DNA from: Ustulina deusta
Lineage: Eukaryota; Ascomycota; Sordariomycetes; Xylariales; Xylariaceae
Reading direction: 5' to 3'
NCBI GenBank assembly: GCA_023159155.1
Contig: JAJNNX010000035.1
Coordinates: 372,001-436,000, forward strand
Length of the DNA stretch: 64,000 nucleotides
The notes under the pieces were generated by a model. The model searched no databases. It saw only the letters and a list, made by a program, of their open reading frames with translations, and had not been told where the DNA came from. The translations under genes were made by a program, and so were the position numbers. This document shows positions 56,706 to 64,000 of the stretch, in pieces (the first letter of the stretch is position 1; every line of letters begins with the position of its first letter).

Positions 56706-58838
56706 TCAATCATCAGCACCTGTCCATCCCCATGCTTTCATCAACTGCTCCTGTATCGCTGCCGTGGGGCGTGCATGCGCCGTCTCAGTCTTCTTGAGAA
56801 ACTCGGCCAGAGCTTTCTGATCGCTTCCTTCGCCGAAATGGTCCCCAACTAGTAACAATGATTAGTCCGACGCCTCTTATGGTGTCAACATGAGGGACTT
56901 ACACATAGCAATACCAATGCAAGCTGTGAACATGGCCGGTGGCGTCCATTGGTTGCTGATCCCAAGCCCGCATAGCTCTCGCATGAGTGTCTCAATACGT
57001 TGCTTTACTTGATTAGCAACTACATATGGCGAGATGTCCACGTTATATTAGTGCTCACCGTCATTTTTCGCATTGCTGCTCGGCGATTTGTGCCCACACG
57101 AGGAATCGAGGGGTCAAATTGGACCAGGAACAGCTGGGCTAGGAGATGATGTTGGATTCCGAGAACTAGATTCGACCAGTTAGCATCGTGAGGAGGTATG
57201 TTGTCTCGTAATGGACAACCCACTATGACAACTAGACCCATGCCATATTTCCGGGAAAGCCCCCGCCCCCGTCCCCTCTCTGTAAAAGAAGGGGTTGAAC
57301 GAGGGCGGTCTCGCTCGAGTCCAGCTTTCGACCGCGTCATTTAGTGTGGTCCACCTCTGGATAGATAGGGGGGTATCGCCGAAACAGCAATTCAGAATAT
57401 CGGCAAGGAGAACGATGGCACGATTTGACCACGTATAGTCGTCTGCCGGTTCCAGTGATCGATCCACAATGGAGTCGTCCAAGTTAAGTTTGACACACTG
57501 TTGAGTAAGGATCGCAATATATATCTCCTGTCGGAGTCCCACCCAAAATGATGCTGCACTCAAACTACCTGGCACTATATACTGGTCTCCTGCGTTAGCA
57601 AAGACGTGAATGCCTAGGAGATGGCTGTAATTATCTTGTCCCGTGAGAGAGCCTATTACTCGAGTTAGCAGACCGCGCCGACAGGAGTTTTGACTCCCAT
57701 CTTACCATCCATTTCCTCGAGCATTCGAAGGATAATCGTCGCCGCAAACAAGTTTTCATCAGCAACAGCAGAAGAATGATTCATCATTGGGATAAGATGC
57801 TTGAGACATTCGTCATGATATCTGTTTGACGCCAACGGATCAAAGTCAGTGGTATGACTGAGATGCCTCGCTGCAATGGCCAAAATTGCGTTCAGGAGAG
57901 TATGACAGGTGCTAGCTCGCTCAGGCACGATCAATTCGAAATGCTTAAGAGGATCGCAACAATCAAGCTAATTCTACTGTTAGCGAATAGAGTCAAACGA
58001 GTCTATATCCCCCCGACGCCAGACTTGTTCCTTACCGAGATGGCTATTTTTTGGATATAATGACGGAATAGAATGGCATCCGTTCGGTCCTTGAGAGGTA
58101 ATGCTACCGTATCATAGAAATGTGAAATTTGCACGTTCCCATGATACGGTGTGTGTGAACTCAAGCTCCGATGTGGAGGCCGCATGGTCTGTAGGCCGTC
58201 CACACCTAAGCCATTACAATGGTACTCGGTTTGCGAATGAGGATGGGTGTCGGCTACCATTATCTCCAATTTCGAGTATAAAGGGTCACTGTTCGACGGA
58301 TGTTTGAGCGGGCCTGTCTCGATTGATGAGTGACCCGGCTGTGTGTTTCTTGGGACATCGCCCGATATTGACACAGGAGTTCCCGGCGAGCCCAACTCTG
58401 GTCCATCAAGGTAACCATCGTCGATAGAAAAGTGTTGTTGACATGCGTGATCATCCGATGAAGCCCCCGCTACCAGATATTGTGTCTCGTCTACATAGAT
58501 CACTATCGGCTTCTTTAGCAGCTGGCTTCCCGTGGTAGCTGATGAATTAGGAATATTACATCTTCTTGGCGGCCGAAGCCACTTTTGATTATTGCTGAAC
58601 TTAGTTCCTGTAGGAAGAGTCAGAGCTTGTGGCTCTCGTGAGAAGAAGATTCTAGTTAATTTACCTATACTAGACTTGAACTTGAAGGAAAGTTTGCACT
58701 CGAGACCTGCGCGAACGCATCGACCACATCTCGGAGTGTCACGATCACCTAGATTCCGCCGATCAATACGCTTATGAACGCACTCAACAGGGTAATTGAT
58801 ATAGCACACATTTCAGGTGATGTTCACGACACGTTACG
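56706..58838 (-). CDS. Zn2Cys6 transcription factor (first exon unresolved)
   Basis: A fungal binuclear zinc-cluster regulator. Exons on the minus strand that join in phase: 58838-58810, 58748-58036, 57967-57706, 57652-57224, 57165-57059, 57002-56903 and 56848-56706. The zinc cluster spans the first junction and reads C-(x2)-CREHHLKC-DRDTPRC-GRC-VRAGLEC, i.e. C-x2-C-x6-C-x6-C-x2-C-x6-C; the first cysteine must be completed by an upstream exon that I could not place with certainty (a TG before a GTATCC donor at about 58888 is one option). The middle part is disordered; the C-terminal half (FRHYIQKIAIS, ASTCHTLLNAILAIAARHLS, FWVGLRQEIYIAILTQQ, GIQHHLLAQLFLVQFDP) is the Fungal_trans_2/ARCA-like domain. 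It lies between MIOX and a divergent sugar transporter and is a likely local regulator of both, which is inference. Confidence 0.82.
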
Positions 58839-60018
58839 CTGTTATCAAAGATACGTAGTCAGCAACCAAGAGCAGGATACCAATTAGGGTTTTGTCCACC
58901 ACAAATGGAAAGGAAATAAAATGAAACCAAATGAGGACAATCTGGGAAGGCCCTCGAGACGATAGGCCTTTGTTACAAGTAGAGGCCACGGGGGGAACAA
59001 AGCGATGCAGTATCGGGGGACGAACCATGGTGTGGCTAATAATCCAGTGTGATTGGATGAGGGCATTCGCAACAGCGTCGATCAAGGTAGTGTGGGCTAG
59101 GATGTAGGCGGCTGCGTAATGTGTAAACCGTAATTATCATTTCTTCTCCCAAGGTACATTCTCCAGCTGTTCCGAATGCCTTTCCGGACTTGAGAGAGAC
59201 ATGGACAAGACCGGCGAAAAGAGTTTGAGAGATATGGGGGCGTCCGGGCTTTTGTTATAGACTATGGGGCACTCCCCATGCCAATCTTGTCTGGTACGTA
59301 CAGATACCGATGAAATTATCATTGACCGTCATGTGCTCACTGGTAAGGCGAGCTAGACTTTGGTAAGGAGTATGTATGGTTAGAGTATGGTCTTCTAACG
59401 ACGGACACGTATGCAGTAAGGTAGCAGTGCCTTACCTGCACAAATTCTTCTTTCTGTGCGACCCGCCCGTACTCAAGTTGAGATCGAGTCATGGAACCAG
59501 ATTGGAAAGTTGGCGCGAATTCCGTCACGGAGAGTTAATACAACCCAGGGTTATTCTCGGTTCTGGTTGAGGTTCAGCTCTGGTCCAGCCAAGAAAACGA
59601 CATCCTCGCCGACTAGTGCAACTGGTTCGGATTTTCATTACCGAACTCTTTGTTCCTCTCCTCCGTCCTCCGCAATGTTCTTCTTCCCCGCAAAACCCCA
59701 CTGGAGCGTGAGAACGGGTACTGGAATGGGGATGGTGAGAACAAGGATATCTTGAGAACTCGACAAATCAGCGAAGAGCAATTCTTTTTCCTTGTATCGG
59801 TAGTGCAGCTCCTGACGTTGGTCATCCTGTTCGGGTGGGAAGTCAATCAAACTCGTCACCGGTCGGTTCATCGCATGCAAACCCGCATTCTTACTGTTCG
59901 GTGAAGCATCATAACTTGAAGATTCTCTGAGTCTCTGCTGAATAACGGCCTCGAGGCATTCGAATAGTAGCCAGCCCACAATAAACACACCCTAAGCCAT
60001 ATAATAGCAATCTACCGG
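58839..60018. promoter_or_regulatory. Divergent promoter: Zn2Cys6 factor / sugar transporter
   Basis: Roughly 1.2 kb between the zinc-cluster exon and the transporter start. The left end should contain the missing first coding exon of the factor. No other gene is supported. CGG-containing sites typical of zinc-cluster binding occur, but no clear CGG inverted pair with regular spacing stands out by eye. Confidence 0.45.
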
Positions 60019-62251
60019 ATGTTAAACACAATGGCGGTGGGTATAGGCGAGAAGAATTTGCAACCTGCTGTCAACGACGACGAAAAGCCGTCGCTAGTGC
60101 CTAGGCCTACTAATGAAGACGGAGTGCACGATGAGCCTGAGAAGAACAACATGGACGACCTAATTCGCAGTGCTCGTCTGGCTACCGAGAAGGAACAAAA
60201 TATGAGTCTACTGCAGGGCATCAAGCTTTACCCCAAGGCCATTGGATGGAGTGTTCTCATCTCCACGTGCATTGTTATGGAGGGTTACGACGTGGCACTC
60301 ATCAACAACTTCTACGGTAATTCACAGTTCAACAGAAAATATGGAGAACCCTATATAAACAGTCAGGGCGTGACGGATTACCAGGTCTCAGCAGCTTGGC
60401 AAGCGGGACTGAGCAACGGTGCTGTCGTGGTGAGTTGAACCATTCTTGGGTTCCTTTTCGAATTTCAGGTTGCTTTGCTTGCCGTCTCTGTACCTTGAAC
60501 TTATATGAAGACTTCATCGGCCTCACACCCTCACCTAGCCAGAACTTTTCCCGGCAAGAGTTCATGATGCTAACCGCGCGTCTTGATGATGATAGGGCGA
60601 GATCATTGGTTTGACAATCAACGGATATGTATCTGAGCGATTTGGATACCGTTACACGATCCTTGCTTGTCTAACATTAATCACCGGCTTTGTGGCCATA
60701 TTTTTTACAGCACAAAATGTCATCCACCTTCAGGTAGCCGAAATCCTATGTGGTATACCCTGGGGCGTCTTCCAGACCCTCACCATCACCTACGCTTCTG
60801 AAGTCTGCCCCATCGCGCTTCGTGGGTATTTGACGACGTATATCAACGCCTGCTGGGGGTTTGGCCAGCTTATCGGCATCGGCGCTATCGTCGGGAATAG
60901 CTGGAGAAATAACGAATGGGCATATCGAATCGTGAGTATACTTCTAGTCTCCTATGACATTGGGATGTGCTGACAGCTTGTGTAGCCGTATGCGCTTCAA
61001 TGGATCTGGCCGGTACCTCTCATTGTCGGAATCTTCCTCGCACCCGAAAGCCCGTGGTGGCAGGTTCGGCACGGACGGTTGGATGAAGCTAAGAAATCGC
61101 TGCTCCGCCTGACGAGCTTGAATCGAGAGACAGATTTCGATCCCGATGAAACAATTGCCATGATGGCGCACACCACTGCACTAGAAGCCAAGGCTAGTAG
61201 AATTTCTACAATGATAGTATTCAGCGTTAGCTAATTTGTTGCAGATTACCAAGGGCGCCAGTTACTGGGACTGTTTTAAAGGAGTCGATCTACGCCGCAC
61301 TGAGGTGAGTTGACGTTATCGAGCCCTCGATGACGCTGCCATAGGCTAAAGCTCCTTGTTTAGATTGTGTGCGCGTGCTGGGCGATCCAAAATCTCAGTG
61401 GAAATTCTTTCTCGAATTATTCGAGCTATTTCCTCCAGCAGGCGGGACTGAGCGAGAGTACAGCCTACTACTTTGCGCTCGGCCAGTATGCAATCAACAG
61501 TGTCGGAGTAGTGGGTGCCTGGACGTTGCTCACGCTTGGATTTGGGCGGAGGTAGGGGAACCATGAGCTATTCGTAAACATCCGGTGCTAATGGCTTCTG
61601 AGAACTCTGTACATTTCTGGCCTCGCGGTGCTGTTCGTCATTCTCCTCATCCTTGGCTTCCTCGGCCTTGCTCCGGATAGGAGTGCGGCTTCGCTGGCCA
61701 CCGGGTCTATTTTACTGGTTTGGGCCTTGATTTATCAGTTGACTGTCGGCACTGTATGCTATTCGTTGGTTGCAGAGCTCTCCACTAGGCGTTTGCAGAT
61801 CAAGACCATTGTCCTCGGCCGGATCGGATAGTAGGTCCTGCACTTCACCGTGAGAGGTAGTATCAGTCTAACCCGGGAGTAGCAACATCGTGGGCATCGT
61901 GGCCGGCGTCATTACACCGTACATGCTCAACCCCACCGCATGGAACTGGGGCAACTATGCTGGATTCTTCTGGGTGAGTCGACTAATAATTTGGCTGTGT
62001 GAGCTTTGGTTTAAATGTTTGTCTAGTCTGGATCTTGCTTCCTTTGCCTGATCTACACATACTTCCGAGTCCCGGAGCCCGCTGGACGTACCTTTGCCGA
62101 ACTGGATCTGCTCTTCGAAAAAGGCGTCAGCGCTCGAAAGTTCGCTTCCACCAAGGTCGACGTATTTGCCGAGCAGATTCAAGGTGACGCTCTGGATCAA
62201 TATAGAGACCAAATCATCGTATCCCATGTCGAGCACGGGAAGACGGGGTAA
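60019..62251 (+). CDS. MFS sugar transporter, alpha-glucoside:H+ symporter type
   Basis: A sugar porter of the MAL/alpha-glucoside subgroup. Exons 60019-60429, 60596-60931, 60986-61192, 61245-61304, 61364-61551, 61603-61830, 61883-61973 and 62027-62251 join to 581 residues; a second ATG at 60031 is also possible. A long N-terminal tail leads to the first helix ([20 protein letters not shown]), then [14 protein letters not shown], the typical post-helix-1 block of maltose-type permeases. [15 protein letters not shown] (motif A variant), [52 protein letters not shown] (PESPR variant), and [20 protein letters not shown] follow. The C-terminal [19 protein letters not shown] is the conserved PETKG region variant. 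Intron 3 requires a GC donor (AAG|GCTAGT at 61193) with a normal CAG acceptor at 61244. Substrate is probably an alpha-glucoside or related sugar, possibly a polyol. Confidence 0.9.
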
Positions 62252-62880
62252 GACTTTTCTCTGGGTTAAGAGAACGGACGGAGGTCAGGTGGGCTCAAGA
62301 GCAACGGGGACAACGATCTTTGCATGAAGCACCTGTATGTCTCATGTTGAGGCTCAATACCCATATGGGATTCCGGTAATCATATCTGTCAATAAGTGAG
62401 ATTATGGTTCCGGCGCATCGGAAGGGGTGGGATCCCACTCCGTCCATGTCTGTATGCCCACGATCGCCACGGAACTTGAGAACAGCCGTCAGTGAGCCAG
62501 CTCCCGCAGAGGATATACGATAGCGACATATCCTGTAAGATGAGAGCTTCCCTAGAGAGAAAACGGCCGTTTGTTAAGTCTCCTCTTAATTTACATATTA
62601 CCCACTCTGATTCTCTCAACACCCGCTATTATAGTTTGCCCGCAAGAATCCCGGCTCCCTGCACGGTAATGTGGTGCAGTGCGGGGTCTGAGGGATCGCT
62701 CCCGATGCATACTACCGGCCTGTAGTATAAGTGAAGATTGCTTGCTAGTTAGATACTCCGCCTCAAAAGACATTTCTCTCGTGTTAAGTCTTCCACATCT
62801 CTATTTCGTCGCTATTGGTTGTGTAATATTATCCTTCTTATCAAGCCAGATATATATACCTTCGCGTGAATTAGCCAACG
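62252..62880. other. Intergenic, promoter of the DUF4863 gene
   Basis: No coding gene is supported; contains the transporter 3' end and the promoter of the downstream co-directional gene. A TATATATA box-like element lies at about 62851-62857, some 25 bp upstream of the next ATG. Confidence 0.5.
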
Positions 62881-63828
62881 ATGGACGGTGCTCAGGCCCA
62901 AGCCGGCGCGGCAGCCGTCTTAGATCTAGAAAAGGCGAGTTCTATTTAGGTCCGGAGGAATGATTGGTTGTCCCGGCTCGATCTGGACCTCAAGAGCTCT
63001 ACAAACTCCAACAACCCTCACCATCATTTTCTCTCTGCAAGTGGAATTAGCAACTAACCTAGAATATGGCAGTGGCCAACGGCACAAAAATTAGTGAAGC
63101 GATGTAGCGAGTTCTTTGATGAGGTCCTTGACCTGTAAGTCAACTGTCTGGACCCTCCCCCGCCCGCCTCGGTCTAAGGTAGGTATACAATATCATCGCC
63201 ACTACACAGGCCGCTAACATTACATCATCGAAGTACACCGGGAAAGGAACTCGAAGAGAGGCTGAACAAGGATTACGGACCAGGCAATCCATACTACGAG
63301 GACCTGTGTGGTCTCGTACGCCAGGGGCTTGAGGAGGGATGGGTCGCAGAGACCGAATTGGATGGGAGGACGTACCGACGGGGCAAGATCGCGCTGCCGA
63401 GCGCCGAGACGCGCTTCTTCAGCATTACCACTGTATATATGGAGAGCGAAGGCGTCTTCTCGGGCCAGGTTTGTCACTGGAGCCCTTTATCCCCCCTCTT
63501 AGCATGTCTTAGAGTCACGAATGGCCTAAGTGGACATATTCTGGTCTTGCGACTCCTGCAAACCCCCAAAACTCTGAAGAATTCTGACCATATGCCGTAG
63601 TATCACGCACACCCCTACGGAGAAATCAATTGTGTCGTCCAGGTCGATGACACTGCGGAATTGGAAGGCATGAATGGCTGGCGGGGTGCTGGGTGGACGT
63701 CGCCAGGTCCAGGCACACACCACTACCCTCGTGTTCGCAAGGGCGCGCTCGTCGCACTGTTCTTCTTGCCTGCCGGACGTATCTCGTACAAGGCGACACC
63801 GGATATGAAACAGCCTCTTAGTGTCTGA
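62881..63828 (+). CDS. DUF4863 protein, 4-hydroxylaminobenzoate lyase-like
   Basis: A small cupin-like enzyme of the DUF4863 family, which includes bacterial 4-hydroxylaminobenzoate lyase (PnbB), the enzyme that turns 4-hydroxylaminobenzoate into protocatechuate during 4-nitrobenzoate degradation. Exons 62881-62934, 63073-63134, 63210-63468 and 63601-63828 join in phase to 200 residues. Characteristic blocks: ELEERLNKDYGPGNPYYEDL, LVRQGLEEGWVAETELDGRT, YRRGKIALPSAETRFFSITT and VYMESEGVFSGQYHAHPYGE, with the H-x-H-P-x-G-E metal-type motif. INCVVQVDDTAELEGMNGW and GWTSPGPGTHHYPRVRKGAL follow. Intron 1 needs a GC donor (AAG|GCGAGT at 62935); without it the frame stops 15 bases later. The physiological substrate in fungi is not known from sequence; an aromatic hydroxylamine is the family-based guess. 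Confidence 0.85.
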
Positions 63829-64000
63829 GAGAACGCACTGCCTGGAACTCGGCATGATGGTTGATCGTATGTCTGATGGAATGAAATGGCCCCTGAGTGC
63901 ATTGACCTTGGCGGTTCCTTGCAATTAGTACATGGCTGTAGATAGGTAACAATTATTGTACAAGTCTCGAGTGCTCTCTCTTGAAAGGGACGACTCTCCG

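Noticed and set aside
1..64000. CRISPR array, bacterial operons, ribosome binding sites
   Set aside because: The gene structure (introns, nuclear families) is fungal; no evenly spaced direct repeats with unique spacers were seen.

Overview
The window is nuclear DNA from a filamentous ascomycete (Pezizomycotina, probably Sordariomycetes). The evidence is frequent short introns of about 45-70 bp with GTRNGT/YAG borders, fungus-specific families (SomA/Flo8-type LisH regulator, Zn2Cys6 and bHLH factors, DUF1996-WSC, DUF2828), and intergenic DNA full of short TACCTAGGTA-type palindromes. I rebuilt gene models by hand by matching reading frames across introns. Coordinates given as spans include introns, and exon lists are in the evidence.

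Layout: 1-5.0 kb has no gene I can support. 5.0-17.6 kb is a metabolic block: a transaldolase-family enzyme, a convergent bHLH factor, a secreted type-B carboxylesterase (with one splice/phase problem) and two different MFS transporters. 18.7-21.3 kb is a SomA/Flo8-like regulator with a 3 kb upstream region rich in the palindrome. 24.4-26.2 kb is a broken prolyl-tRNA synthetase copy between two AT-rich tracts. 28.7-31.4 kb holds two housekeeping genes in divergent orientation: BET3 of TRAPP (with a 9-nt microexon) and the U5 snRNP 40 kDa WD40 protein. 34.1-35.5 kb is a two-helix membrane protein of unknown function. 39.1-39.9 kb is a GIS2/CNBP-like seven-knuckle protein. 42.7-44.85 kb is a graveyard of a P450, a histidine-phosphatase-like gene and an ABC exporter. 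45.4-47.5 kb carries a Tom6-like mitochondrial import subunit and an acidic conserved fungal protein. 48.7-51.1 kb is a DUF2828 protein. 52.9-54.7 kb is a secreted DUF1996-WSC protein. 55.1-63.8 kb is a second metabolic block: myo-inositol oxygenase, a Zn2Cys6 factor, a divergent alpha-glucoside/sugar symporter and a DUF4863 (4-hydroxylaminobenzoate lyase-like) enzyme.

Functionally the window alternates between conserved core genes (TRAPP, spliceosome, mitochondrial import, RNA binding) and accessory metabolic genes with local regulators and transporters, plus decayed genes. I found no tRNA, rRNA, CRISPR array or intact transposon. The most notable points are the BET3 microexon, the internally deleted ProRS copy, the relic cluster at 43-45 kb, two GC-AG introns in neighbouring genes at the right end, and the two candidate metabolic loci with their own regulators.
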